DNA of 64,000 bases, taken from Mycolicibacterium chitae (GTDB lineage Bacteria; Actinomycetota; Actinomycetes; Mycobacteriales; Mycobacteriaceae). Below are positions 8,783 to 19,396 of this stretch, piece after piece. The stretch lies in contig NZ_LR134355.1 of the NCBI RefSeq assembly GCF_900637205.1, positions 744,001-808,000 on the forward strand, read 5' to 3'. The notes beneath the pieces are model-generated. The model saw only the letters and a program-made list of their open reading frames with translations, was not told the DNA's origin and searched no databases. The number at the start of each line of letters is the position of its first letter. The first letter of the stretch is position 1. A program made the translations under genes and the position numbers.

Positions 8783-9928
8783 ATGACTAATGACGTTGCC
8801 ATCATCGGCGTCGGCCTGCACCCGTTCGGCCGGTTCGACAAGCCCGCCGTGCAGATGGGCGCCGAGGCCATCCGGCTGGCGCTCGCCGACGCCGGGGTCG
8901 AGTGGAAAGACATCCAGTTCGGCTTCGGCGGCAGCTACGAGGTGTCCAACCCCGACTCGGTGACCCGCCTGGTGGGCCTGACCGGCATCACCTTCACCAA
9001 CGTCTTCAACGCCTGCGCCACCTCGGCGAGCGCCATTCAGCAGACCGCGGACACCATCCGGCTGGGCAAGTACGACATCGGCGTGGCCGTCGGCCTGGAC
9101 AAACACCCGCGCGGTGCGTTCACCGACGACCCGGCCAAGCTGGCCCTGCCGCAGTGGTACGCCGAGAACGGCCAGTTCGTCACCACCAAGTTCTTCGGCA
9201 TGAAGGCCAACAAGTACCTCCATGACCACAACATCAGCCAGGAGACCCTGGCCCGGGTGGCCAACAAGAACTTCCGCAACGGCGAGCTGAACCCGAATGC
9301 GTTCCGGCGCAAGCCCATTTCGGTCGAGGAGATCCTCAACTCGCCGGCCCTGAACTACCCGCTGACGCAGTACATGTTCTGTGCGCCCGACGAGGGTGCC
9401 GCCGCGGTGATCATGTGCCGCGGCGACATCGCGCACAAGTTCACCGACAAGCCGGTGTACGTGCGCGCCAGCGAGATTCGCACCCGCACCTTCGGCGCCT
9501 ACGAGGTGCACGCCACCTCGGCCCCGCTGGATTCCGATCCCGCGCCCACGGTGTACGCCGCCAAGGCCGCCTATGAGATCGCGGGTATCGGCCCCGAGGA
9601 CGTCGACATCGCGCAGTTGCAGGACACCGACGCCGGCGCCGAGGTCATCCACATGGCCGAGACCGGCCTGTGCAAGGACGGTGAGCAGGAGAAGCTGCTG
9701 GCCGACGGCGCCACCGAGATCGGCGGCTCCATCCCGGTGAACACCGACGGCGGTCTGATCGCCAACGGTGAGCCGATCGGCGCCTCCGGTCTGCGGCAGA
9801 TGCACGAACTCGTGCGTCAGCTGCGCGGCGAGGCCGGCGATCGCCAGGTGCCGGGGCAGCCCCGCGTCGGCCTGGCTCAGGTGTACGGCGCGCCCGGTAC
9901 CGCCTCGGCGACCATCCTCTCGCTCTGA
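8783..9928 (+). CDS. Thiolase-like lipid-transfer (Ltp/SCPx-type) protein
   Basis: A 381-residue thiolase-fold protein of the non-specific lipid-transfer branch. C78 (FNACATSAS) sits where thiolases keep their nucleophile. The usual C-terminal GHPxGxxG is GEPIGASG (E330 replaces His), and the second active-site Cys position reads QVYGAPGT (Y368). A normal Claisen thiolase is therefore unlikely; a retro-aldolase of the Ltp2 kind, acting with the DUF35 protein encoded just upstream, is the better guess. The acyl-CoA substrate is unknown. The two genes are almost certainly one operon. Confidence 0.85.
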   Translation: MTNDVAIIGVGLHPFGRFDKPAVQMGAEAIRLALADAGVEWKDIQFGFGGSYEVSNPDSVTRLVGLTGITFTNVFNACATSASAIQQTADTIRLGKYDIGVAVGLDKHPRGAFTDDPAKLALPQWYAENGQFVTTKFFGMKANKYLHDHNISQETLARVANKNFRNGELNPNAFRRKPISVEEILNSPALNYPLTQYMFCAPDEGAAAVIMCRGDIAHKFTDKPVYVRASEIRTRTFGAYEVHATSAPLDSDPAPTVYAAKAAYEIAGIGPEDVDIAQLQDTDAGAEVIHMAETGLCKDGEQEKLLADGATEIGGSIPVNTDGGLIANGEPIGASGLRQMHELVRQLRGEAGDRQVPGQPRVGLAQVYGAPGTASATILSL

Positions 9929-10050
9929 CACCTCTCGCACGAACGTGCGCAGACCCGGCCGGCACAACGGCGTGTCGGCCGGGAACGCGCACGGTCGCGC
10001 TGTTGTTGGTTGCTGTCGGGCGATGAGTTTTCGGCGCCGCGCCGGTCGGT

Positions 10051-10530
10051 ATGGGCATGCTGAAAATCACCCCCTGCCTCTGGTTCGACAACAACCTCGA
10101 AGAAGCCGCCGAGTTCTACACCTCGATCTTCCCGAACTCGTCGGTCGAAACCCTCGGACGCGCCACCGAAGCGGGACCCGGCGAACCCGGCGACCTGCTC
10201 TACGGCACCTTCGTGCTGGACGGCAACCGATTCCTGGGCATCAACGGCGGCCCGGCCTTCGCGTTCTCCGAGGCGGTGTCCTTCGAGGTGCGCTGCGCCG
10301 ACCAGGCCGAGGTCGACCACTACTGGTCCCGCCTGGTCGACGGCGGCGAGGAGTCCCAATGCGGCTGGCTGAAGGACCGCTACGGGCTGAGCTGGCAGAT
10401 CGTGCCCAACCGGCTCTACGAGCTCATCGAACACCCGGACCGGGCGATCGCCACGGCCGCGACCACCGCGATGTACGGGATGCGCAAGATCATCGTGGCC
10501 GACCTGGAGGCCGCGGTGGCGAAGCTGTAG
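10051..10530 (+). CDS. VOC-superfamily (PhnB/3-demethylubiquinone-like) protein
   Basis: A 159-residue protein of the PhnB-like branch of the glyoxalase/VOC superfamily. It opens MLKITPCLWFDNNLEEAAEFY and contains IFPNSS, GDLLYGTFVLDG, DGGEESQCGWLKDRYG and SWQIVPNRL, all typical of this group. The function of such proteins is not established; some bind metals or antibiotics. ATGs at 10051 and 10057 are both possible starts. It is convergent with the XPB helicase, the stop codons being separated by a single base. Confidence 0.85.
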   Translation: MGMLKITPCLWFDNNLEEAAEFYTSIFPNSSVETLGRATEAGPGEPGDLLYGTFVLDGNRFLGINGGPAFAFSEAVSFEVRCADQAEVDHYWSRLVDGGEESQCGWLKDRYGLSWQIVPNRLYELIEHPDRAIATAATTAMYGMRKIIVADLEAAVAKL

Positions 10531-10531
10531 C

Positions 10532-12181
10532 TCAGATCGCGGGGCCGAGCAGGTCGTCGGCGTCCTGGATCAGGTAGCCGTAGCCCTGTTCGGCCAGGAA
10601 CCGCTGCCGGTGCGCGGCGTACTCGGCGTCGAGGCTGTCGCGGGCGACCACCGAGTAGAAGATCGCACCGCCGCCGTCGGCCTTGGGGCGCAGCAGCCGG
10701 CCGAGGCGCTGGGCCTCCTCCTGCCGTGAGCCGAAGGTGCCCGAAACCTGTACGGCCACTGCGGCTTCCGGTAGGTCGATGGAGAAGTTCGCCACCTTGG
10801 AGACGACCAGCGTGCGGATCTCGCCGGTGCGGAACGCGTCGAACAGCGCCTCGCGTTCGGCGGTCTTGGTGGAGCCCTGGATGATCGGGGCGTCCAGTTC
10901 CGTGCCGAGTTCCTCGAGCTGGTCCAGGTAGGCGCCGATGACCAGCGTCGGCTCCTTGGGGTGGCGGTCCAGGATCGACTTCACCACCGCGATCTTCGAG
11001 TGCGCCGTGGAGCACAACTTGTAGCGCTCCTCGGGTTCGGCCGTGGCGTACAGCATCCGCTCGTTGTCGGTGAGGGTCACTCGGACCTCGATGCACTCGG
11101 CCGGCGCGATCCAGCCCTGGGCCTCGATGTCCTTCCACGGCGCGTCGTAGCGCTTCGGGCCAATCAGGCTGAACACGTCGCCCTCACGGCCGTCCTCCCG
11201 GATCAGGGTGGCCGTGAGCCCCAGCCGGCGCCGCGACTGCAGGTCGGCGGTCATCCGGAACACCGGCGCGGGCAGCAGGTGTACCTCGTCGTAGATGATC
11301 AGGCCCCAGTCCCGGCTGTCGAACAGCTCGAGGTGCTTGTACTCGCCCTTGGTGCGACGGGTGATGACCTGGTAGGTCGCGATGGTGACCGGCCGGATCT
11401 CCTTGCGCTCCCCGGAGTACTCGCCGATCTCCTCCTCGGTCAGCGAGGTGCGGGCGATCAGTTCGCGCTTCCACTGCCGGCCCGCCACGGTGTTGGTGAC
11501 CAGGATCAGCGTCGTCGCGCCCGCCTTGGCCATCGCGGCCGCGCCGACCAGCGTCTTGCCGGCACCGCAGGGCAGCACCACCACGCCCGAGCCGCCGGCC
11601 CAGAACGACTCGGCGGCCATCTCCTGGTAGTCGCGCAGCTCCCAGCCGTCCTGATCCAGCGCGATCGGATGCGCCTCGCCGTTGACGTAGCCGGCCAGAT
11701 CCTCTGCGGGCCAACCGATCTTGAGCAGCATCTGCTTGACGCGGCCGCGCTCGCTGGGGTGCACCACCACGGTGTCGTCGTCGATGCGGGCGCCCAGCAT
11801 CGGGGCGATCTTCTTGTTGCGCAGCACCTCTTCGAGCACCGCGCGGTCCAGGCTCACCAGCGTCAGCCCGTGCACCGGACTTTTGATCAGCTGCAGCCGC
11901 CCGTACCGCGCCATGGTGTCGACGATGTCGACCAGCAGCGGCTGCGGCACGGCGTAGCGGGAGAAGGTCACCAGCGCGTCGACCACCTGCTCGGCGTCGT
12001 GGCCGGCCGCGCGGGCGTTCCACAACGCCAGCGGGGTGATGCGATAGGTGTGGATGTGCTCGGGGGCGCGTTCGAGTTCGGCGAAGGGCGCGATGGCGGC
12101 GCGTGCGTCGTTGGCCTGCTCGTGGTCCACCTCGAGCAACACAGTCTTGTCGGACTGCACGATCAGGGGTCCGTCGGTCAT
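10532..12181 (-). CDS. ercc3: XPB-type DNA repair helicase
   Basis: A 549-residue superfamily 2 helicase orthologous to Rv0861c, a bacterial relative of eukaryotic XPB/ERCC3. The Walker A loop PCGAGKT is at 204-210, DEVH at 298-301, TAT at 323-325 and the XPB-specific RED motif at 328-330; QRLGRLLRPK near the C-terminus is motif VI. It should be a 3'-5' ATP-dependent DNA helicase, thought to act in DNA repair. The damage-recognition-like N-terminal domain (1-170) is present. The upstream gene ends 7 bp before this start codon, so the two are cotranscribed. Confidence 0.95.
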   Translation of the reverse strand: MTDGPLIVQSDKTVLLEVDHEQANDARAAIAPFAELERAPEHIHTYRITPLALWNARAAGHDAEQVVDALVTFSRYAVPQPLLVDIVDTMARYGRLQLIKSPVHGLTLVSLDRAVLEEVLRNKKIAPMLGARIDDDTVVVHPSERGRVKQMLLKIGWPAEDLAGYVNGEAHPIALDQDGWELRDYQEMAAESFWAGGSGVVVLPCGAGKTLVGAAAMAKAGATTLILVTNTVAGRQWKRELIARTSLTEEEIGEYSGERKEIRPVTIATYQVITRRTKGEYKHLELFDSRDWGLIIYDEVHLLPAPVFRMTADLQSRRRLGLTATLIREDGREGDVFSLIGPKRYDAPWKDIEAQGWIAPAECIEVRVTLTDNERMLYATAEPEERYKLCSTAHSKIAVVKSILDRHPKEPTLVIGAYLDQLEELGTELDAPIIQGSTKTAEREALFDAFRTGEIRTLVVSKVANFSIDLPEAAVAVQVSGTFGSRQEEAQRLGRLLRPKADGGGAIFYSVVARDSLDAEYAAHRQRFLAEQGYGYLIQDADDLLGPAI

Positions 12182-12188
12182 ATACGCA

Positions 12189-14456
12189 TTATCCCGACTC
12201 CGCCGACATGACCGAGGTCACTCGGTGGACGGCGAACTCGCGCACCCGCCCGGCGGCCGTGTCGAACGCGGTCAGCTGCCCGCCGCGCACATGGATGGGC
12301 GACACCACCCGCTGGGTGGAGACCCCCGCGGCGTCGGTGTAGCCGAGCAGCACCGTGCTCTGGTGCAGCGCGGCCTGCTGCAGCAGGGCGATCGCCCGCG
12401 ACGGGTCCAGCCGGCCGCCGCCGGCCGCGCCGTCGTGCACCTTGCGCAGGACCGAGACGATGGCCGTCAGGGTGTCCCGGTTGGGCAGATTGAGCGCCGG
12501 CCGGTAGAGCCGCCGGTACGGCGGCACGGGGATCCGGCCGCTGCGGGTGCGCAGGTCCACGATGGTGCCGGTGGAGTCCTCGGCGGCCGGTGCCAGGCCC
12601 GAGGAACGCAGTGCGGCCAGCACGTCGGCGATCGGGGCCTGCGAGACCGCGACGGTGGGCGCCAGCAGACGCAGGTCGAGCTTGGCGACGGCGGGGGCGG
12701 CCACGGCCTGGGCCAGCAGCGTCGGGTCCTCGCAGCGCACGAACGACGCCGCGATGCCCACCCGCAGCTGACCGTGGCGGCGCGCGACGTCGTCGATCAG
12801 ATAGGTCAGTCCCTGCGGCACCGGCGTCTTGGAGTGTTTGGCGAAGAACGCGTGCAGCTGACCGGGGGTGCGGCCGGTGTCCAGGGCGCGGCGGATGGAC
12901 GGCTCGCCGACCCGGTACACCATGGCCGCGCCGGCGGACTCGACGTCGGCGACGGCCGACAGTTCCTCGGCGAGATCGCGGTCCAGCGGTCCGGGCACCA
13001 CCACGGTGAGGTCGGCCTGCACCAGGAAATGGTCGATGGGGGCGGGCAGCGCCTTGGTCATCGCCGCGATCGCGGCCTCCGGATCGTCGGAGAGCAGGGC
13101 GCGCGCCGGGGAGGTGATGGCGCCGCGCCCCAGCAAACCGACCGCGTGCGCCTCCTCGAGCAGCTGCGCGACGGGTCCGGGCTGCAGCCGGGCCGACCAG
13201 CGGGGCCGTCGCCAGATCATCGCCCGCGATGCCTCCGCGGCGTCCACCGACGTGCCGGTGTCGAACTCGGCCAGCGTGCTCAGCAACAGCCGACGATCCA
13301 GCGGGGCCGCGGTCGAGTACAGCGAGTCCGACAGCGCCGCAAAGGGTTTGCCATCGGGCCCGCGGTGTCCGATCAGGCTGGGTCGCGCGGGCAGGTCCTG
13401 CCACGTGCTCGCCAGCAGGTGCCACCGCTCGGCGGCCGGGGCCTCGACGAAGCGGTCGGCGGCCACCGTCGGCGCCCAGAACGGTCCGTCCGGGCCGTCC
13501 TCCGGCTCGGGGTCGGGCATGCCGTTGGCGATGAGGCCGGCCCCGGACGCGATCTCGAGGATCAGCGCCAGGCGGCTCTCGGCGATGCCGGTCTGCTTGG
13601 CCAGCCGCTTCATCTCGCGGATCCCGAGCCCGCCGCTGCGCAGCTCCGGTACCGGGGTGGCGCCCAGGGTCTCGATCACCACCTCGAGCTCGCGCAGCAG
13701 GTCGATGATGGCGCCCGCCCCGGCCGCGTCGACGGCCTTCTTGGTCACCGGCTTGGCGGCGACGACGGGTTGGGGCGCGGTGAACTCGGCGGGTGCGGGC
13801 GCTTCGCCGCGCAGCAGCTGGCCGACCTGACGCGGCAGGATCACGGTCTCGTGGTCGACCTGGCGCAGCAGGCCGGCGGCGAGCAGACGCTGCACCGGCC
13901 GATCCGGCGGCGTCCCCGGCGCGGCGTCGCGGGTGCGACCCACCGGCGAACCGTCCAGCAGCCGGTCCAGCAGGTCACGCTGGGGCGCGTCGAGCGTTTC
14001 GAGCAGCGCGGTGAGCTCGGCGGGATCGGTGACGGAATCCTCCAGCACGACCTGGCCGGGGTACCAGGGCAGGCCCGCGGAGGCCTCGGCGACCACCCGG
14101 ACCGCCGCGGCGTCGCCCCACGCCAGCGCCCGGTCGCGCAGGTCGTCCAGGGCGGTGTGGACGGCGTCCTTGGGGGCCCGATCGCCGATGAGCGCGACGA
14201 GCTTGCTGACGGGGACCGGCGCGGTGTCGGCCTGCAGCACCAGCAGCGCGTCGAGCACCGCCAGATGCAGAAAGTCCAGGTCATCGGTGGCGGCCTTGAC
14301 CGATTGGCGCGCCTGCGCGCGCGCCGCGAGCGCCGAAATGCTGCCCGGCGGCGGCTGGGCGAGGTCCGGTCGCCGCTCCAGCAGCCGGATCAGCCGCTCG
14401 TCGGGCGAGTCGGCCAGCCAGACGCCCAACGGCACGCCTGGGGTGTGTTCGGTCAT
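12189..14456 (-). CDS. Helicase-associated (XPB N-terminal-like) conserved protein
   Basis: A 755-residue ortholog of Rv0862c. It carries a helicase-associated region of the XPB/Ssl2 N-terminal type (Helicase_C_3-like, roughly residues 400-540) and a C-terminal segment (ISPIHVRGGQLTAFDT) resembling a small WYL-like barrel. No Walker motifs are present, so it is not a helicase itself. The coupling to xpb suggests a repair partner or regulator of it. The ATG at 14456 gives MTEHTPGVPLG; an in-frame codon at 14546 would run into the divergent gene and is rejected. The molecular role is unknown. Confidence 0.85.
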   Translation of the reverse strand: MTEHTPGVPLGVWLADSPDERLIRLLERRPDLAQPPPGSISALAARAQARQSVKAATDDLDFLHLAVLDALLVLQADTAPVPVSKLVALIGDRAPKDAVHTALDDLRDRALAWGDAAAVRVVAEASAGLPWYPGQVVLEDSVTDPAELTALLETLDAPQRDLLDRLLDGSPVGRTRDAAPGTPPDRPVQRLLAAGLLRQVDHETVILPRQVGQLLRGEAPAPAEFTAPQPVVAAKPVTKKAVDAAGAGAIIDLLRELEVVIETLGATPVPELRSGGLGIREMKRLAKQTGIAESRLALILEIASGAGLIANGMPDPEPEDGPDGPFWAPTVAADRFVEAPAAERWHLLASTWQDLPARPSLIGHRGPDGKPFAALSDSLYSTAAPLDRRLLLSTLAEFDTGTSVDAAEASRAMIWRRPRWSARLQPGPVAQLLEEAHAVGLLGRGAITSPARALLSDDPEAAIAAMTKALPAPIDHFLVQADLTVVVPGPLDRDLAEELSAVADVESAGAAMVYRVGEPSIRRALDTGRTPGQLHAFFAKHSKTPVPQGLTYLIDDVARRHGQLRVGIAASFVRCEDPTLLAQAVAAPAVAKLDLRLLAPTVAVSQAPIADVLAALRSSGLAPAAEDSTGTIVDLRTRSGRIPVPPYRRLYRPALNLPNRDTLTAIVSVLRKVHDGAAGGGRLDPSRAIALLQQAALHQSTVLLGYTDAAGVSTQRVVSPIHVRGGQLTAFDTAAGRVREFAVHRVTSVMSAESG

Positions 14457-14511
14457 CGTGACCAGGGTAAAGCAGCCACCATGACGCACGAAGATTCCAT
14501 GACCTGTCACA

Positions 14512-14715
14512 ATGACACTCGTGGCTGACATCGCGAAGACCAGCAAGGGCCGCTACGTCGATCCCGGCTGGCCGACTACCGACCCCGACGACCATGCCGT
14601 GTCCGAGCTGGCGACCGACCGCACCGGGGCGCTGTCCCCGTTCGGCGAGATCACGTTCCCGGTGCCCGCTGAGGAGCTGCCGTACGTGCATCCGATCACC
14701 GTCATCAACAGATAG
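14512..14715 (+). CDS. Small conserved mycobacterial protein (Rv0863-like)
   Basis: A 67-residue protein rich in Pro and acidic residues, beginning [20 protein letters not shown] and ending VHPITVINR. It matches the position of Rv0863 but is shorter than that annotated gene. No known domain, signal peptide or membrane segment is visible. It is divergent from the helicase-associated gene across 55 bp and sits 2 bp before moaC, so it is probably the first gene of the molybdopterin operon. Function unknown. Confidence 0.7.
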   Translation: MTLVADIAKTSKGRYVDPGWPTTDPDDHAVSELATDRTGALSPFGEITFPVPAEELPYVHPITVINR

Positions 14716-14717
14716 CG

Positions 14718-15203
14718 ATGGTCCGGGGCCCCGGTTCCCAGCCGCTCTCGCACCTCGATGAGCGGGGAGCCGCCCACATGGTCGACGTCAGCGACAAGGA
14801 CGTCACCAAGCGCACCGCCCTCGCCTCGGGCGTGCTGCACACCACCGCCGAGGTCATCGACCTGATCTCGGCCGGCGGGCTGCCCAAGGGCGACGCGCTG
14901 GCCACCGCCCGGGTGGCCGGCATCCTGGCGGCCAAGCGCACCAGCGATCTGATCCCGCTGTGCCACCATCTGGCGCTCACCGGCGTCGACATCGAGTTCG
15001 AGGCGGCCGACGCCGCGGTGACGGTGACCGCCACCGTGCGCACCACCGACCGCACCGGCGTCGAGATGGAGGCGCTGACCGCGGTGAGCGTCGCGGCGCT
15101 GACCGTCTACGACATGATCAAGGCCGTGGACCCGGCGGCGCGCATCGACGACATCAAGCTGCTCACCAAGGCCGGTGGCCGTACGGGAGAATGGCGTAGG
15201 TGA
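14718..15203 (+). CDS. moaC: Cyclic pyranopterin monophosphate synthase
   Basis: A 161-residue ortholog of MoaC2 (Rv0864). Together with MoaA it converts GTP to cyclic pyranopterin monophosphate, the first step of molybdenum cofactor synthesis. The motif [13 protein letters not shown] and the catalytic pair D132/K135 (VYDMIKAVD) are present, as is the C-terminal GGRTGEW. The start at 14718 gives a typical length. Its stop overlaps the GTG start of mog by 4 bp, so the genes are translationally coupled. Confidence 0.95.
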   Translation: MVRGPGSQPLSHLDERGAAHMVDVSDKDVTKRTALASGVLHTTAEVIDLISAGGLPKGDALATARVAGILAAKRTSDLIPLCHHLALTGVDIEFEAADAAVTVTATVRTTDRTGVEMEALTAVSVAALTVYDMIKAVDPAARIDDIKLLTKAGGRTGEWRR

Positions 15204-15679
15204 CCCGCACCGGCCGAATCATCATCGCCTCCACCCGCGCCGCCACCGGCGTCTACGACGACCGCAGCGGCCCGTTGATCTCCGAATGGTTTGTCCAACA
15301 AGGATTTTCCGAACCGGAGATCGTCGTGGTGCCCGATGGGGATCCGGTCGGCCGCGCGCTGCGGATCGCGGTCGACGACGGCGTGGATCTGGTGATCACC
15401 TCCGGCGGCACCGGCATCTCACCCACCGACCAGACGCCGGCGCAGACCGCGGCCGTGCTCGACTTCGAGGTGCCCGGCCTGGCCGAGGCGATCCGCCGCG
15501 CGGGACTGCCGAAGGTGCCCACCGCGGTGCTGTCCCGGGGCGTGTGCGGGGTCGCCGGTCGGACGCTGATCGTGAACCTGCCGGGCTCGCCCGGCGGGGT
15601 GCGCGACGGCCTCGGGGTGCTCACCGAGGTCGTGCCGCACGCCCTGGAGCAACTCGCCGGGAAGGACCATCCGCGATGA
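15200..15679 (+). CDS. mog: MogA/MoaB-family molybdopterin adenylyltransferase
   Basis: A 159-residue ortholog of Rv0865 Mog. It binds molybdopterin and catalyses adenylylation before molybdate insertion. The motifs [17 protein letters not shown] and [15 protein letters not shown] are the conserved MPT-binding segments. The GTG start overlaps the end of moaC, and the stop overlaps moaE by ATGA, making a tightly coupled moaC-mog-moaE operon. Confidence 0.94.
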   Translation: MTRTGRIIIASTRAATGVYDDRSGPLISEWFVQQGFSEPEIVVVPDGDPVGRALRIAVDDGVDLVITSGGTGISPTDQTPAQTAAVLDFEVPGLAEAIRRAGLPKVPTAVLSRGVCGVAGRTLIVNLPGSPGGVRDGLGVLTEVVPHALEQLAGKDHPR

Positions 15680-16101
15680 TCGCTGTGCTGCGCGCCGCGC
15701 TGACCGAGACGCCCATCCTGTTGTCCGAGCACGAGGCGCTGGTGGCCCACGAGGCCGCCGGTGCGGTGGTCGGCTTCGCCGGGGTGGTGCGCAACCACGA
15801 CGGCGGCCGGCAGGTCCTGCGCCTGGAGTATTCCGCGCATCCGCTGGCCGAGCAGACCATGGCCGAGGTGCTGGCCGAGGTGGCCGCGCAGGCCCAGGGC
15901 GTGCGCGCGATCGCCGCCAGTCACCGGGTGGGGCCGCTACAGCTCGGCGACGCCGCCCTGGTCGCCGCCGTGGCCGCCGACCATCGCCGGGCCGCCTTCG
16001 AGGTCTGTGCGCTCCTGGTGGACACGATCAAGGAGCGGTTACCGGTGTGGAAGCACCAGTTCTTCGCCGACGGCACCGACGAGTGGGTCAACTGCGCCTG
16101 A
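15676..16101 (+). CDS. moaE: Molybdopterin synthase large subunit
   Basis: A 141-residue ortholog of MoaE2 (Rv0866). It receives sulfur from the MoaD thiocarboxylate and inserts it into cyclic pyranopterin monophosphate. The typical [16 protein letters not shown] and [20 protein letters not shown] segments are present, with the active-site lysines in the latter. The start ATG overlaps the mog stop. Its partner moaD is 2 kb away on the other strand, beyond rpfA. A 20-bp imperfect tandem repeat covers its stop codon (see findings). Confidence 0.95.
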   Translation: MIAVLRAALTETPILLSEHEALVAHEAAGAVVGFAGVVRNHDGGRQVLRLEYSAHPLAEQTMAEVLAEVAAQAQGVRAIAASHRVGPLQLGDAALVAAVAADHRRAAFEVCALLVDTIKERLPVWKHQFFADGTDEWVNCA

Positions 16102-16134
16102 GCGCACCGCGCCGCGCTTGAGCACACCGCGCCG

Positions 16135-16187
16135 AAAACGCACTCAGGGTCGTGACCCCGTGGGGATCACGACCCTGAGTGCGTTTT
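16135..16187. terminator. Bidirectional hairpin between moaE and rpfA
   Basis: Perfect 21-bp arms (16135-16155 and 16167-16187) start with AAAA and end with TTTT. The inner CCCC/GGGG extends the stem further. It lies between two convergent genes and has A- and T-runs at its ends, so it can stop transcription from both sides. Confidence 0.85.
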
Positions 16188-16214
16188 GGTCGAAACTGAA
16201 CCCGAAGCCGACGC

Positions 16215-17840
<1,626 letters not shown>

Positions 17841-18055
17841 CGCAATCAGGAAGAGGAGGGCCCGCCGCTCGGTAACACTCGGCCGGCCAGAGACGACGGT
17901 AACTGCTGGCCGACGCTGCGTCACCTTTTGCCCCAAACGGCGTTTCCGCAGGTGGCAAACCTTAAAGAGACTCTAAATGCCCAAGAAATGGCCTGGTTGC
18001 TGCAGGTCAGTATCAGCCGCTACCGGCCCGTGGCCATTCCGTTACCGGGTCGTGA

Positions 18056-18071
18056 TGTGACACAAATCACG
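18056..18071. promoter_or_regulatory. CRP-like site upstream of rpfA
   Basis: TGTGACACAAATCACG fits TGTGA-N6-TCACA in 9 of 10 positions. It lies just beyond the moaD stop and about 430 bp before rpfA, upstream of the riboswitch. Rv3676 (CRP) is reported to control rpfA in M. tuberculosis, so this is a plausible cAMP-CRP site. The distance to a transcription start is unknown. Confidence 0.6.
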
Positions 18072-18072
18072 G

Positions 18073-18342
18073 TTATCCGCCAGCAAACGGGGGCAGGACG
18101 TCGAGGGTTTGTCCGGATTTCAACGTCGTGTCCAGGTCACGCACCGCGATGCCGTCGCACAGATAGGAGCAACGGGCCAGCACCCGCGACAATTCCGGGT
18201 CGCGATCGGCCAGGGCGGCGACGACGTCGCGAACGCTGGTGCCGGGACGGAACTCCAGCACCTCTTGTTCGGTGCCGGCGGCCGCGCCCGCGGCCGCGAA
18301 GTAGCGCAGCGTCACCGAAATCCCGGTCTGTACGTCGGTCAT
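18073..18342 (-). CDS. moaD: Molybdopterin synthase small subunit (ubiquitin-like)
   Basis: An 89-residue ubiquitin-fold protein orthologous to MoaD2 (Rv0868c). The C-terminal Gly-Gly (PPFAGG) is the residue pair that is adenylated and thiocarboxylated to donate sulfur to MoaE. The ATG at 18342 gives MTDVQTGISV; an in-frame GTG at 18351 overlapping the moaA stop is an alternative. It follows moaA directly, so the two are coupled. Confidence 0.92.
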   Translation of the reverse strand: MTDVQTGISVTLRYFAAAGAAAGTEQEVLEFRPGTSVRDVVAALADRDPELSRVLARCSYLCDGIAVRDLDTTLKSGQTLDVLPPFAGG

Positions 18343-18343
18343 C

Positions 18344-19396
18344 TCATCCACCTATCGCACTCATGGGCCGTGCCGGCTGAACGAAGCTCGGGTCGTTGAT
18401 GCCGTGGCCCGCGGCCTTCTGCCACATCGCCGAACGCCAGGCCGCTTCGATGGCGTCGTCGTCGGAGCCGTCGCGCAGCAGGGCGCGCAGGTCGGTCTCC
18501 CTGGTCGCGAAAAGACAGTTGCGCACCTGGCCGTCGGCCGTCAGCCGGGTGCGGTCGCAGGCCGCGCAGAACGCCTCGGACACCGAGGCGATCACACCCA
18601 CCGTGGCCGACCCGCCGTCGACGCGCCACAGCTGGGCGGGGGCGGATCCGCGCGGCGCGGTGTCCGGGGTCAGCGTGAAGTGCCCGCGCAGGGTCTCGAG
18701 GATCTCGGCGGCGGTCAGCACACTGCCGCGTTCCCAGCTGTGCCCCGCGTCCAGCGGCATCTGCTCGATGACCCGCAACTGATAGTCGTGCTGCAGGCAG
18801 AACTTCAGCAGCGCCACGACGTCGTCGCGGCCGGTCTGCGGGTCCAGCACCGCGTTGACCTTCACCGGTCGCAGGCCGGCGCGCTGCGCGGCGGCGAGTC
18901 CCGCGATGACGTCGTCGAGCCGGTCCCGACGGGTGATCGCCGCGAAGTGGGTGGCGTCGACCGTGTCGAGCGAGACGTTGACCCGGTCCAGGCCGGCCTC
19001 GGCCAGGGCCTGGGCCCGGCGGTGCAGCGCGACGCCGTTGGTGGTCAGCGCGATCTGGGGCCGGGGCCGCAGCGCGGCGGTGGCCGCGATGACCCGGTCG
19101 AGGTCCTTGGCCAGTAGCGGTTCGCCGCCGGTGAACCGGACATTGGTGATGCCCAGCCGGGTCACGGCGATGCGCAACAGTCGCACCAGTTCCTCGGTGC
19201 TCAGCACCTGCTCGGTGGCCAGCCAGTCCAGGCCCTCGGCGGGCATGCAGTAGGTGCAGCGCAGATTGCACCGGTCGGTCAGGGAGACCCGCAGATCGGT
19301 GGCCACTCGGCCGAAGGTGTCGATCAGCGGTCCGGAGGCCGGTGCCGCGCCGACCGGCCGGAACACCGTCGGCAGCCCCAACGAAGTCACCGTCAT
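18344..19396 (-). CDS. moaA: GTP 3',8-cyclase, radical SAM
   Basis: A 350-residue ortholog of MoaA2 (Rv0869c). With MoaC it makes cyclic pyranopterin monophosphate from GTP. The radical-SAM cluster motif CNLRCTYC (C43, C47, C50), the second-cluster cysteines (FCAACDRTR and RNCLF) and the C-terminal Gly-Gly needed for activity are all present. The ATG at 19396 overlaps the stop of the upstream yccF-like gene (ATGA). It is translationally coupled to yccF and moaD. Confidence 0.95.
   Translation of the reverse strand: MTVTSLGLPTVFRPVGAAPASGPLIDTFGRVATDLRVSLTDRCNLRCTYCMPAEGLDWLATEQVLSTEELVRLLRIAVTRLGITNVRFTGGEPLLAKDLDRVIAATAALRPRPQIALTTNGVALHRRAQALAEAGLDRVNVSLDTVDATHFAAITRRDRLDDVIAGLAAAQRAGLRPVKVNAVLDPQTGRDDVVALLKFCLQHDYQLRVIEQMPLDAGHSWERGSVLTAAEILETLRGHFTLTPDTAPRGSAPAQLWRVDGGSATVGVIASVSEAFCAACDRTRLTADGQVRNCLFATRETDLRALLRDGSDDDAIEAAWRSAMWQKAAGHGINDPSFVQPARPMSAIGG

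Noticed and set aside
8783..9928. Annotation as an ordinary acetyl-CoA acetyltransferase
   Set aside because: Two of the three thiolase active-site positions are changed, so the normal reaction is unlikely.
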